The notes beneath the pieces are model-generated. The model made no database searches and was not told the DNA's origin. It saw only the letters and a program-made list of their open reading frames with translations. A stretch of DNA of 47,697 nt from Patescibacteria group bacterium (lineage in GTDB: Bacteria; Patescibacteriota; Minisyncoccia; UBA6257; Brennerbacteraceae), in the NCBI GenBank assembly GCA_040753135.1, contig JBFMGR010000003.1:14532-62228 (forward strand). Direction: 5' to 3'. Below, piece by piece: positions 21,879 through 29,741 of the stretch (its first letter is position 1; every line of letters starts with the position of its first letter). The translations under genes and the position numbers were made by a program.

Positions 21879-23534
21879 ATGAAAAGCTTTAAAGTTTCCA
21901 AGATCAGATGGGCGAATTACGGCGATCTGGAGTTGCCGTATTTTCGTTCCTGGAATTTTGAAAATCGTTTGCCCAAAGGTTTTTGGCAAAGGATTTGGGA
22001 ATATCCGTTCGTGCTTCTTAATCTTCCTCAAACTGAACCCAGTCTTGATGTCGGCGGGACTTATCCGTTTGTTTTGTTTAAACATTTTCTCAAGGCGATT
22101 TCTCTGGATATTAGAGATCTGAACCAGCTTAATCATCCTTTACATAAAGGTTTGTGGCCAAAAGAGAAGCTGGTCATCGGCAATGCGATGCAAATGCCGT
22201 TTAAAAATAATGAGTTTCGTTATTCCTTTTCTATTAGTGCTATAGAAGAGATGCCGGATCCGTTGAAAGCTTTGCAGGAAATGATTCGGGTTTCTTCTGA
22301 ACGGGTGGTTTTGACCATGGATGTTTCAGACAAGCTTGGTGTCAGTAATGAAAAACTTAAAGAGATTCTTGATTATCTTGGGATTAAGCTGCCGGAAAAA
22401 CCAAAAGATATTATGTCTTCAGCTGATCCACGGCAGCGGCATTATCGTCAAAAACCTTTGGCCGAGTTTTCCGAGATTAGAGTTTTGGGATTGGTGATTG
22501 ACAAATTCGAGCCAATAAAAGACTGCGGAATTTTGATTCCTCATTCTGAATCAATGGAGTTTTTGAAAATCTGTGTCAATCAGATTAGAAAAATGGCTAA
22601 TCCTAAAATCAAACAACACATTTATATTATTGATGATAATTCGCAAGATGGTTCTTTTGAAAAAATTATAAAACAATACGGAAAGGACCCGAATATTGTT
22701 GTTGCCCAGATTAAAAGAAAAAACTTTAATATTCCCGATGTCGGTCAAGTACTTGATGAAGGATTAAAATTAGTTACCGAACAGTTTGTCTGCATGATTG
22801 ACGCTGATCTGTTTCCGATGAGCAAAAACTGGCTGGCTTATCCGATCTGGCTTCTTGAAAAATACAATGCCAGTTCAGTCGGTTCAGACACTTGTCTGTC
22901 CTTGGGTTACACGAAAAAACTTCCGGAAAACTGGAAAAATAAAGAAGATTATCTGCCTGATTTTGGGCTGTTTGACAATGACAACTTCACTTGTATTAAT
23001 AATTTTTTCCGAATTATGCGTGCCGCTGACGCTAAAGTGGTTTCTGAAAAAGTCGGTTTTAGACGTTTTCAGAGCTGCCTGAACTGGATTTTAGATAAGA
23101 CTATTAACAAGGTTTTTGGCAGATATAGATGGTTATATTTTGATTTTCCGCAGGCTGATAACGGCGTTCGGGCGAACTATTTTATTGACGCCAACCGGCT
23201 TGGTCCGAAGTTCGCTCTGCCGATCATTAATTTTCTCGGCATCACGCCTCAGGACGGCATTTTTGGCCAAAATGTTTGTAATCTAGTGATGCATTTTGCT
23301 CTGAGTAGTCGGGCATTGAGCATTTCTCACAAAGAAATCAATGACGTTGGTGACAGTTATCTGTCTTACATCAGGAGATTATTCAATGACCATTCGGTTC
23401 TAGCGGATTTTTTCAGACAGGTTCAGATGGACAACCACCGGGAAATCTCTAAACAGCGGTTCTATCAATGGTATCTGGATCAGGCGAAAAAATTAGAGGC
23501 GTCTTTTGTTGAGTACCAAGAGCAAAATGCGTAA
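21879..23534 (+). CDS. Fused methyltransferase-like and GT2-like protein
   Basis: Residues 1 to about 190 resemble a SAM methyltransferase: PSLDVGGTYPFVLFKHFLK at motif I, VIGNAMQMPFKNNEFRYSFSISAIEEMPDPLKALQEMIRV. Residues about 210-460 resemble a GT2 domain: CGILIPHSESMEFLKICVNQI, IYIIDDNSQDGSFEKI and CMIDADLFPM (DxD-like). The remainder is a helical tail. The fusion suggests two steps on one acceptor. Motif I ends GGTYPF rather than GxGxG, so the first domain may be catalytically unusual. The start is 8 bases after a TATAAT. Confidence 0.82.
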   Translation: MKSFKVSKIRWANYGDLELPYFRSWNFENRLPKGFWQRIWEYPFVLLNLPQTEPSLDVGGTYPFVLFKHFLKAISLDIRDLNQLNHPLHKGLWPKEKLVIGNAMQMPFKNNEFRYSFSISAIEEMPDPLKALQEMIRVSSERVVLTMDVSDKLGVSNEKLKEILDYLGIKLPEKPKDIMSSADPRQRHYRQKPLAEFSEIRVLGLVIDKFEPIKDCGILIPHSESMEFLKICVNQIRKMANPKIKQHIYIIDDNSQDGSFEKIIKQYGKDPNIVVAQIKRKNFNIPDVGQVLDEGLKLVTEQFVCMIDADLFPMSKNWLAYPIWLLEKYNASSVGSDTCLSLGYTKKLPENWKNKEDYLPDFGLFDNDNFTCINNFFRIMRAADAKVVSEKVGFRRFQSCLNWILDKTINKVFGRYRWLYFDFPQADNGVRANYFIDANRLGPKFALPIINFLGITPQDGIFGQNVCNLVMHFALSSRALSISHKEINDVGDSYLSYIRRLFNDHSVLADFFRQVQMDNHREISKQRFYQWYLDQAKKLEASFVEYQEQNA

Positions 23535-24378
23535 ACCAAAAGTCTCAATTTTACTGCCCACTTATAATGGCGAGAAATATCTTGCCAAAGCGATTCAAAG
23601 CGTTTTGGCCCAATCTTTTGAAGATTGGGAATTGTTAGTGATTGACGATGGTTCAACGAGAAAGAACGAGAAAGGTGATTTTTTAATTCAGGAGATTGTC
23701 AAAAGGTTTTCCGAGCGCAATGATAGGGTTAAATATCTAAGAACTGAAAAAAATCTTGGGATTCAGAAAGCTTTGAATCGGGGATTAGCTGAAGCAGCAG
23801 GCGAGTATATTGCCCGGATTGATGATGATGACGAATGGTTTGATGAAAACAAGTTAGTAAAACAAGTTGAGTTTTTAGATAAAAACTCTGATTATGTCTT
23901 AGTTGGTACTGGCACAATTGTTGTTGATGAACAGGGAAGAGAACTATTTAGATTTTTAAATCCAGAGACAGATAAAGAAATTAGAAAAAGAATTTTGGCG
24001 AAAAACTGTTTTTCTCACTCATCAGTAATGTTTAGGAAATCCGCTGTGGAAAAAGTCGGCAATTATCCAGAAACAGAAAAAACTTTGCATGTGGAAGATT
24101 ATTATCTCTGGCTTAAGCTGGGTCAGTTCGGGAAGTTTCACAATCTGCCGATTTATGGGATTAAGTTTATGATTCGGCCCGGCGCGATTAGCTCAAAATA
24201 CAAATTAAAGCAGTTTTGGCACGATATTTTACTTGTTTGGCAGTTTCGCAAGGATTATCCGAACTTTTTCTTTGGTTTTTTCCGAAGCTGGGTTCGGTTT
24301 ATTTTGTATGGCCTGCTCGGCTTTATCCCGTTTTTGCGCTTAAAATACTGGGCAATAAAAAAATATAAGAGTAATTAG
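23527..24378 (+). CDS. Glycosyltransferase family 2
   Basis: The ATG at 23527 (MRKPKVSILLPTYNGEKYLA) is preferred to a TTG at 23506; it overlaps the upstream stop by 8 bases. The 283 residues carry LVIDDGSTRKNEKG and the metal site YIARIDDDDEWFDENKL, then LHVEDYYLWLKLG, typical of GT2 acceptor regions. A C-terminal hydrophobic stretch (FILYGLLGFIPFLRLKYWAI) suggests membrane association. Last gene of the glycan cluster. Confidence 0.93.
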   Translation: MRKPKVSILLPTYNGEKYLAKAIQSVLAQSFEDWELLVIDDGSTRKNEKGDFLIQEIVKRFSERNDRVKYLRTEKNLGIQKALNRGLAEAAGEYIARIDDDDEWFDENKLVKQVEFLDKNSDYVLVGTGTIVVDEQGRELFRFLNPETDKEIRKRILAKNCFSHSSVMFRKSAVEKVGNYPETEKTLHVEDYYLWLKLGQFGKFHNLPIYGIKFMIRPGAISSKYKLKQFWHDILLVWQFRKDYPNFFFGFFRSWVRFILYGLLGFIPFLRLKYWAIKKYKSN

Positions 24379-24389
24379 TTGTCTATTAA

Positions 24390-24421
24390 CTATTCTCAAT
24401 TTCTTAAGAAATTGAGAATAG
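24390..24421. promoter_or_regulatory. 32-bp perfect palindrome, probable operator
   Basis: ctattctcaatttctt is followed directly by its exact reverse complement. It ends 3 bases before the TATAAT (24425-24430) of the next gene and so covers its -35 region. A near copy overlaps the end of the same gene (24689-24720). It may also act as a terminator for the glycan cluster, but no T-run follows. Confidence 0.7.
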
Positions 24422-24438
24422 TGATATAATAAATTTAT

Positions 24439-24720
24439 ATGGCAGAGGAGATAAAAAATTTTCGCCAAACAGAAAGAATTGTTAAAGGCTTTGCCAATCA
24501 TCGGAGGATCCAGATGATGGAGCTTTTAGCCAAACAGCCAGAACTTTCTGTTGATGAAATCACTAGAGAGCTGAATATCAATTATAAAACTGCGGCTGAA
24601 CATATCAGGAGATTAGCGATTGCCGGCCTAGTAATGAAAAGATCAGACGGAGTCAGCGTCCGGCACAAACTTACTCCCCGGGGCCAAACTATTCTAGTTT
24701 TCTTAAGAAAATTAGAATAG
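24439..24720 (+). CDS. Winged-helix (ArsR-like) transcriptional regulator
   Basis: The 93 residues form a helix-turn-helix domain of the ArsR/MarR type: FANHRRIQMMELLAKQPELSVDEITRELNINYKTAAEHIRRLAIAGLVMKRSDGVSVRHKLTPRG. I see no metal-binding Cys. The ATG is 8 bases after a TATAAT and no SD is present, so it is probably leaderless. Matching 32-bp palindromes lie over its -35 region and over its last codons, which makes autoregulation likely. Confidence 0.88.
   Translation: MAEEIKNFRQTERIVKGFANHRRIQMMELLAKQPELSVDEITRELNINYKTAAEHIRRLAIAGLVMKRSDGVSVRHKLTPRGQTILVFLRKLE
24689..24720. promoter_or_regulatory. Second copy of the 32-bp palindrome
   Basis: ctattctagttttctt with aagaaaattagaatag is palindromic apart from one G-T pair and matches the upstream copy at 27 of 32 positions. 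It covers the last codons and stop of the regulator gene. It could be a second operator or a stem that ends or stabilises the mRNA. Confidence 0.65.
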
Positions 24721-24800
24721 TTTAGTGATTGATTATTGAGGTTGATTGTTAAGCAAAGAGTTTTTTAGATTTTAGCTTGTGATTGTTGTGCGAGGTTCCC

Positions 24801-25058
24801 GTGGAAATAATCTTGAAAATTGCGACGCTGGTTATTTTCTATATGATTCCTGTTTTTATGATCGTTGTTTGCGCTTGGCGTCTGCGCCAGTTAAGGTGCG
24901 ATTATAAATGGGGGGCGGTGGGTAAAGACAATTTTTGGAATCAAAAATTCAAAAATTGTCTCCGCGTAAGATGTGCCTATTGCAAGAAAAAAATATCTCG
25001 GGGGAGTTTATTGAAAAATAGAGGGAAGAGGCATTTGCCCCTTTTTTATTTTTCTTAG
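24801..25058 (+). CDS. Small membrane protein, hypothetical
   Basis: A GTG at 24801 a few bases after GAGG gives about 85 residues (MEIILKIATLVIFYMIPVFM... after the formyl-Met start). One long hydrophobic segment is followed by a basic tail with CAYC. The DNA contains a long inverted repeat (gacaattttt at 24927-24936 with aaaaattgtc at 24951-24960, and an inner gaat/attc). The frame runs into a weak terminator-like hairpin before TTTTTT. This may be another structured short gene, or an RNA; the frame itself is not strongly supported. Confidence 0.4.
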   Translation: MEIILKIATLVIFYMIPVFMIVVCAWRLRQLRCDYKWGAVGKDNFWNQKFKNCLRVRCAYCKKKISRGSLLKNRGKRHLPLFYFS

Positions 25059-25107
25059 AAATTATGCTAAGATAGACTGTAAATTAATTTATTGAAATAA
25101 AACTAAT

Positions 25108-25653
25108 ATGACAACAATTTTGATTATTTTGGGGATTATTGCTCTGGCAGTAATTATGGCTTATAACAGCTTTATTCGGATGCGGAACCGGGTTCAGGAG
25201 GCGTTTGCGGATATTGAGGTTCAGTTAAAGCGCCGTTATGATTTAGTGCCGAACCTGGTTGAAACAGTTAAGGGTTATGCCAAGCATGAAAAAGATGTTT
25301 TTGACAAAGTCAGCCAAGCCCGGTCAATGGCCATGGGCGCTAAAGGACTGGCAGAAAAAGCTGAAGCGGAAAATTATTTTTCCGAAACCTTGAAGTCTTT
25401 ATTTGCGGTTTCTGAAGCTTATCCAGAGTTAAAAGCCAATCAGAACTTTTTAGAGCTTCAAAGAGAGCTGGTTGATACCGAAGACAAGATTCAGTCAGCA
25501 AGAAGGTTTTATAACGGCGCGGTCAGAGATTTCAATACCGCCATTCAGAGCTTCCCCGGAAATATTTTAGCCGGCATTTTCAGATTTAAGCAGTCAGAAA
25601 TGTTTGAAACCAAAACCGAAGCGGAAAAAGAACCTATCCAGGTCAAATTCTAA
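25108..25653 (+). CDS. lemA: LemA family protein
   Basis: The 181 residues match LemA: an N-terminal membrane segment (TILIILGIIALAVIMAYNSF), then RMRNRVQEAFADIEVQLKRRYDLVPNLVETVKGYAKHEKDVF, and the C-terminal RRFYNGAVRDFNTAIQSFPGNILA. The family role is unclear; it is an exported helical bundle on a membrane anchor and often neighbours HtpX, as here. htpX follows after a 119-base AT-rich spacer. Confidence 0.96.
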   Translation: MTTILIILGIIALAVIMAYNSFIRMRNRVQEAFADIEVQLKRRYDLVPNLVETVKGYAKHEKDVFDKVSQARSMAMGAKGLAEKAEAENYFSETLKSLFAVSEAYPELKANQNFLELQRELVDTEDKIQSARRFYNGAVRDFNTAIQSFPGNILAGIFRFKQSEMFETKTEAEKEPIQVKF

Positions 25654-25772
25654 TAAATAGATTTTAGATTACAGATTTTAGATTTTAGAACATCAGGGAT
25701 TTAAGCTTGGCGCTTAGGTTATTTGAATTTATTTGAGATTTAGAAATTAGGATTTAGGAATTTTTAACAGTT

Positions 25773-26705
25773 ATGGTTGTTTACAAGCAAGTTTCTAGCA
25801 ACACTTTTAAGACCTGGATCTTAATAACTTTGTTTCTGGGTTTGATTATTGGTTTGGGCTGGTTTTTCAGCTATTATTACAACTCGCCAGGAATCTTGAT
25901 TTTTGCAGTTTTGTTTAGTGTTTTTTCCGCATTTTTCAGTTATTGGTTTTCTGATAAGATTGTTTTGCGCTTGGCCGGCGCCAGAGAGATTGCTAAAAAA
26001 TCAGACTTTCCCGAGCTTTACCGGATTGTGGAAAATTTAGCCATTGCCGCGGGCCTGCCGATGCCAAAACTCTATGTGATTGACGATCCGTCGCCTAATG
26101 CTTTTGCCGCTGGCCGGAATCCCAAAAATGCGGTTGTGGCTGTTAATCGCGGCTTATTAGAGATTTTAGATAAATCAGAAGTTGAAGGCGTGATTGCCCA
26201 CGAATTGTCGCATGTTGGAAATCGAGATATTTTATTAATGACGATTGTCGTGGTTTTGGTTGGAATAGTCAGTTTATTAAGCGATTGGTTTTTAAGAATG
26301 CGGTTTTGGGGCCTTGGTCGTTCTTCCCGGGACAGCGACAGCCGCCAGCAAAGCGGTTTAATCGCGATTATTGGTTTGATAATGATGATTTTAGCGCCGA
26401 TTGTCGGTTCCTTAATTCAACTGGCAATTTCCAGAAAAAGGGAGTTTTTGGCTGATGCTGACGCGGTTTTGATCACCCGTTATCCTAAGGGGCTGGCTGA
26501 TGCTTTGAGAAAAATCGCTCTAACCAATGTTCAGCCGCGATTTGCTCATTCAGCTACCAGTCATCTGTATATCGCCAGTCCGTTTAAAGAAGATGCCAAG
26601 GGAGTTGGCGGGGAGTTGCCGGACACGCCTTGGCATGTTAATCTTTTTTCCACTCATCCGCCGATTAAGCAGAGAATTTCAGTCTTAGAAAAAATGAGCC
26701 AATAA
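25773..26705 (+). CDS. htpX: Membrane zinc metalloprotease HtpX
   Basis: HtpX is an M48 protease that degrades misfolded membrane proteins. The 310 residues show two N-terminal membrane segments (about 14-34 and 42-64), the zinc site HELSH (in GVIAHELSHVGNRD), two further membrane segments and the third-ligand region RKREFLADADAVLITRYPKGLADAL. The C-terminal LFSTHPPIKQRISVLEKM is typical. The GGDEF gene starts 5 bases after its stop, so the three genes are probably an operon. Confidence 0.97.
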   Translation: MVVYKQVSSNTFKTWILITLFLGLIIGLGWFFSYYYNSPGILIFAVLFSVFSAFFSYWFSDKIVLRLAGAREIAKKSDFPELYRIVENLAIAAGLPMPKLYVIDDPSPNAFAAGRNPKNAVVAVNRGLLEILDKSEVEGVIAHELSHVGNRDILLMTIVVVLVGIVSLLSDWFLRMRFWGLGRSSRDSDSRQQSGLIAIIGLIMMILAPIVGSLIQLAISRKREFLADADAVLITRYPKGLADALRKIALTNVQPRFAHSATSHLYIASPFKEDAKGVGGELPDTPWHVNLFSTHPPIKQRISVLEKMSQ

Positions 26706-26710
26706 AAATT

Positions 26711-27349
26711 ATGAATAAGCCGGACCCAGACAGAAAAATTAAAGATTTAGAAAAGGAAATCAGCCGCTTGAAAAAGCTGGCTCATTATGATGAGCTGACC
26801 GGTCTTTATAATCGGCGCGGTTTTATAAACGCGATTAGTGATTTTATTAAAGCGTTGGAAAGTGAGTTTTCCGGGTTCGGCAAAGAGCGGAAATTAAAAA
26901 TTGGCAATCTCTCCATTGTTTTTGCTGATTTAAACAAGTTTAAACAGATAAATGACAGATTTGGGCATCAATGCGGGGATGAATTGCTTATTGCTTTTGG
27001 CAAACTTCTTTTCAAAAATGTCCGCGGTGTTGACGCGGTTGGCCGATGGTCTGGAGATGAGTTTGTTATCGCCCTGATTGGAGCAGATAAACAAGACGCC
27101 GAAGCAGTGGTTAAAAAGATTAGTAATGATTTAATCGGCAGGGCATTTGATGTTTGCGGCGTTGAAAAAAATCCTGTTTCAGCCAGCTTTGGCGTTGCTT
27201 CTGTTTATGACGAGACAAGAAAGCCAAGATTAGTTTTTGATTTGAAAAAACTGATTGCCGAAGCGGATAAAGAGATGTACAAAGAGAAGTCAAAGGGCTC
27301 CGCCAAAGGCGGGCCCGCCTTTGGCGGAAAAAGACAGAAGTCAAAATAA
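26711..27349 (+). CDS. GGDEF-domain protein (putative diguanylate cyclase)
   Basis: The 212 residues start with a short coiled coil (KIKDLEKEISRLKKLAHYDELTGLYNRRGF) joined to a GGDEF domain. Key elements are VFADLNKFKQINDRFGHQCGDELL (metal Asp and guanine contacts) and RWSGDEFVIAL, where SGDEF replaces GGDEF; this variant is known in active enzymes, but activity is not certain. No RxxD inhibitory site is evident before it. The extreme C-terminus (GSAKGGPAFGGKRQKSK) is encoded by an inserted 30-bp palindrome. The protein may signal with c-di-GMP, or be a standalone cytoplasmic enzyme lacking a sensor. Confidence 0.88.
   Translation: MNKPDPDRKIKDLEKEISRLKKLAHYDELTGLYNRRGFINAISDFIKALESEFSGFGKERKLKIGNLSIVFADLNKFKQINDRFGHQCGDELLIAFGKLLFKNVRGVDAVGRWSGDEFVIALIGADKQDAEAVVKKISNDLIGRAFDVCGVEKNPVSASFGVASVYDETRKPRLVFDLKKLIAEADKEMYKEKSKGSAKGGPAFGGKRQKSK
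27299..27328. repeat. 30-bp palindrome inserted in the GGDEF gene
   Basis: tccgccaaaggcggg followed by its exact reverse complement encodes AKGGPAFGGK in frame. It matches the element at 11674-11703 in 26 of 30 positions. Confidence 0.85.
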
Positions 27350-27355
27350 ATAAAC

Positions 27356-27442
27356 GGAAAGGTGCGAGAGTGGTTTAATCGGCAGTCCTGGAAAGACTGA
27401 GTGTCCGAAAGGGCACCGCGGGTTCGAATCCCGCCCTTTCCG
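27356..27442 (+). tRNA. tRNA-Ser (GGA)
   Basis: A class II tRNA with acceptor ggaaagg/cctttcc, anticodon stem cagtc/gactg, loop CTGGAAA (anticodon GGA), a long variable arm (gtgtccgaaagggcac) and T-arm gggttcgaatccc. The discriminator is G and CAG follows, so CCA is not encoded. Confidence 0.95.
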
Positions 27443-27540
27443 CAGCAATAGTTGATCTCAGCCATCGCGTCATGCGACACGGCAGGTCTGGCGGGGCGCC
27501 ACGACGTATGTCAGTGGCGAATCCCGCCCTTTCCGCCAGT
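27443..27540 (+). repeat. Duplicated tRNA-Ser 3' end (remnant or attachment site)
   Basis: The last 19 bases of tRNA-Ser, cgaatcccgccctttccgc (27425-27443), recur exactly at 27518-27536. The second copy is followed by CA, so that it ends discriminator G plus CCA. The 74 bases between are G+C rich, unlike their surroundings, and include the stem gccac/gtggc. This could be the scar of an integrated element or a decayed second tRNA. Confidence 0.7.
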
Positions 27541-27590
27541 TGGGGGAAAATAAATAGTAAATGTTATAATAAAACAATTAACTAAAAAAT

Positions 27591-28421
27591 ATGAAAAATT
27601 TCATTTTGGAGATCAAAAACAGCGTTTATAATCCGGTTTATTACCAAGAACTTTTGCAGAAGCCGTTTTCTTATTCGCTAAAATATTTTTTAAAGTTTTT
27701 TCTAATCTTAGCTTTCTTGGCTACATTAGGGTTTGCTTTTTTCGGTTTGCCCAAAGTTAAAGTTTTTTTTAACGAGGTTTTCTTGGGTTTAAGGGATTAT
27801 TATCCGGCAGAGTTAGCGCTTTATTTTAAGAACGGTCAAGTGGTCAGTAATGTGGTTGAGCCATATTTTCTTGAACTTCCGGCCAGCTTTAAAAAAGAGC
27901 TTGAAAATGAAGATTACCAGTTTGAAAATTTTCTGGTGATTGATACATTTAATGAGTTTAGCCTGTCTAAGTTTGAAGAATATCAGTCCTTGGCTTGGCT
28001 AACCAGGGACAGTGTTGTTTTTGTTGATGAGCAAGCCGGAGTTCGGATTCTGCCGTTAGAAGAACTGCCGGATTTTGTTCTTAACCAACGAACAGTAGAA
28101 GACTTTCTTAGTCAAGTCCAGCCAGTGGTGAATTTGGCTTTAAACTGGCTGATCCCGGTTGTTTTTATCGGTTTTTGGTTGATTGGAATCTGGAATTTAT
28201 TTTGGCTTTTAATTTTGGCTTTGTTGGTTTGGGCAATTGCCAAGCTCAAGGATTTAAAAATTAATTACGCCAAAGCCTACCAGTTTGGTTTACATTTGAT
28301 TACCCTGTCAATGGTTTGGCAGTTAATCAGTTTAGTTTTCTGGATTAGAGTGCCGTTTGTTTATAGCTTATTGGCTTTAGGTTTGACTTTTGTAAATCTA
28401 AAACCTCAAACAACAGAATAA
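27591..28421 (+). CDS. DUF1189-like membrane protein
   Basis: The 276 residues fit the DUF1189 pattern: an N-terminal SVYNPVYYQELLQKPFSYSLKYFL, a first membrane segment (about 33-55), an extracellular domain of about 120 residues (ALYFKNGQVVSNV... VFVDEQAGVRIL), and three or four C-terminal membrane segments. The function of DUF1189 is unknown. A TATAAT lies 20 bases before the ATG. The adjacent 111-base gap to the convergent gene holds an atttgttt/aaacaaat inverted repeat that may terminate both. Confidence 0.75.
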   Translation: MKNFILEIKNSVYNPVYYQELLQKPFSYSLKYFLKFFLILAFLATLGFAFFGLPKVKVFFNEVFLGLRDYYPAELALYFKNGQVVSNVVEPYFLELPASFKKELENEDYQFENFLVIDTFNEFSLSKFEEYQSLAWLTRDSVVFVDEQAGVRILPLEELPDFVLNQRTVEDFLSQVQPVVNLALNWLIPVVFIGFWLIGIWNLFWLLILALLVWAIAKLKDLKINYAKAYQFGLHLITLSMVWQLISLVFWIRVPFVYSLLALGLTFVNLKPQTTE

Positions 28422-28532
28422 GGAATATTACCAGAAATTGTTTCTGAAAGTTAAGGTAAAATAAAAATAAAAAAGATTTGTTTTATTTTAATTTTAAACA
28501 AATTTAATTTTCAGTCAAAGCAAAACAGATGT

Positions 28533-29495
28533 TTATTTTTGTTTTGGCATCAAAACTTCAACCCAATAAGCTCTGACCGGATAATCGGTTTTTTGCTGGA
28601 GTTCTTTCTGGTAATACAACAGGTTGTCTAAAACTTTTCGATGATGCTCTTGGTCCCAATCGGGCAATTCAGCGATTGCCTGGTCCAGTTTTTTTCTATC
28701 TTCGTCGTTTGACAAATCAAAAACATCTGCTTCCTTACCTTTGTTTCTGCCTTTAATCTGATAAAGAGACATGCCCAAAGTATTGCCCGCCTCATCTCTT
28801 TTTTCAGAGACTAAATCAACGCCATAATACATATCTTGTTGTATTGTCGGGGTATAAAAGGTTTCATCCGGTCTCTCATTTTCTAAATAAACAAGCGCTC
28901 TTAAAGCAGCCAAAATTCCCGGCGGGAAAGAATCTAAACCAACTATTTTTAATTCTTGGCTTAAGCCATCGGATGATCTTGAGTAGCCAAAAATCCGAAA
29001 ATAAAAATCAAATAATTGTTCTGGGCTTAAATTAAAATGCCTTTTAGCTTTAAGGAAAAAATCAATAAACTGAAGATTAGCTCGAGTGCCCTTTTCAATG
29101 AATTCCAACGACGGCTTTTCTCTCTCTTTGTTTTTTTGCGGCCAATTCTCTTCAATGGCTTGAGTGGTATATTCAGCTACAGCTAAAATTGCTTGTAAAA
29201 ACTCTAAAATAACGAGACAGTTTTCATAAGGAATAGTTTCTGGATTCAAGTCGGCTTTTTCTAAAACAGACAAGTTATTTTGGGAAAGGCGTTCATTTTT
29301 TCTTATCGCTTTTTGAACTTTTTTAAGTGTTTTGTAGTTGTTTATTTCTTGCTTAAGCCAGTTAATCTGTTCTTGGGTCGCGCCGGGAAGGTTGTCAAGG
29401 ATATTTTGTTCAATCGCAATCAAAATCTGTTTGATTTTCTCAAAATCAAGCGATTCTAAAACTGATGATTTTTCTAAAGCAGGCGAGTTGAGCAT
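28533..29495 (-). CDS. Hypothetical protein with a possible nuclease-like C-terminal motif
   Basis: I take the ATG at 29495 (MLNSPALEKSSVLESLDFEK), because codons upstream of it read through the divergent promoter region, and a TATAAT lies about 10 bases before it. The 320 residues are mostly helical and charged, with no membrane segments. Near residue 245 is YYGVDLVSEKRDEAGNTLG then SLYQIKGR. The D-x(n)-QxK spacing resembles a PD-(D/E)xK nuclease core, but the match is too short to be certain. The gene stands alone between a convergent and a divergent gene. Confidence 0.6.
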   Translation of the reverse strand: MLNSPALEKSSVLESLDFEKIKQILIAIEQNILDNLPGATQEQINWLKQEINNYKTLKKVQKAIRKNERLSQNNLSVLEKADLNPETIPYENCLVILEFLQAILAVAEYTTQAIEENWPQKNKEREKPSLEFIEKGTRANLQFIDFFLKAKRHFNLSPEQLFDFYFRIFGYSRSSDGLSQELKIVGLDSFPPGILAALRALVYLENERPDETFYTPTIQQDMYYGVDLVSEKRDEAGNTLGMSLYQIKGRNKGKEADVFDLSNDEDRKKLDQAIAELPDWDQEHHRKVLDNLLYYQKELQQKTDYPVRAYWVEVLMPKQK

Positions 29496-29528
29496 AATTT
29501 TTATTATTATACCTAATTCAGCTTGAAG

Positions 29529-29557
29529 TTGCAAAATATTTAATTTATGGCATAATT
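29529..29557 (+). promoter_or_regulatory. Promoter of the 47-residue ORF
   Basis: TTGCAA (29529-29534) and CATAAT (29551-29556) are separated by 16 bases; AGGAG follows at 29571. Confidence 0.5.
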
Positions 29558-29580
29558 TAAGATATAAAAAAGGAGAAAAA

Positions 29581-29724
29581 ATGGAAAAAAATAAAATCAA
29601 GAATTTTTTGGAGTCAGTCTTAGACTGGCTCCTGATTTTTATTCTTTTAGGGGGATTAATCTACACAACATTACGGGTCCTGGCCGACAATGGCTGGGAT
29701 CTGGCTCGGGTTCTGGGCTGGTAG
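29581..29724 (+). CDS. 47-residue single-pass membrane protein, SD-led and hairpin-packed
   Basis: The ATG lies 5 bases after AGGAG (29571-29575). The peptide is MEKNKIKNFLESVLDWLLIF followed by ILLGGLIYTTLRVLADNGWD and LARVLGW: a charged start and one membrane segment. The codons for LESVLDWL form a 10-bp hairpin (29610-29619 with 29623-29632). The last codons and the stop form a perfect 13-bp stem (29707-29719 with 29723-29735). A terminator follows. Its own promoter, SD and terminator make it a complete tiny unit. It could be a structural membrane peptide or a toxin-like peptide; nothing in the sequence decides. Confidence 0.55.
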   Translation: MEKNKIKNFLESVLDWLLIFILLGGLIYTTLRVLADNGWDLARVLGW

Positions 29725-29741
29725 CCCAGAACCCGAAAACA

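Noticed and set aside
26711-27349. GGDEF protein as degenerate because of SGDEF
   Set aside because: SGDEF is a known tolerated variant and the metal and nucleotide residues around it are intact, so loss of activity cannot be concluded.
27205-27480. Minus-strand ORF over the GGDEF gene end and tRNA-Ser
   Set aside because: It is an antisense shadow of a tRNA and a well-supported gene.
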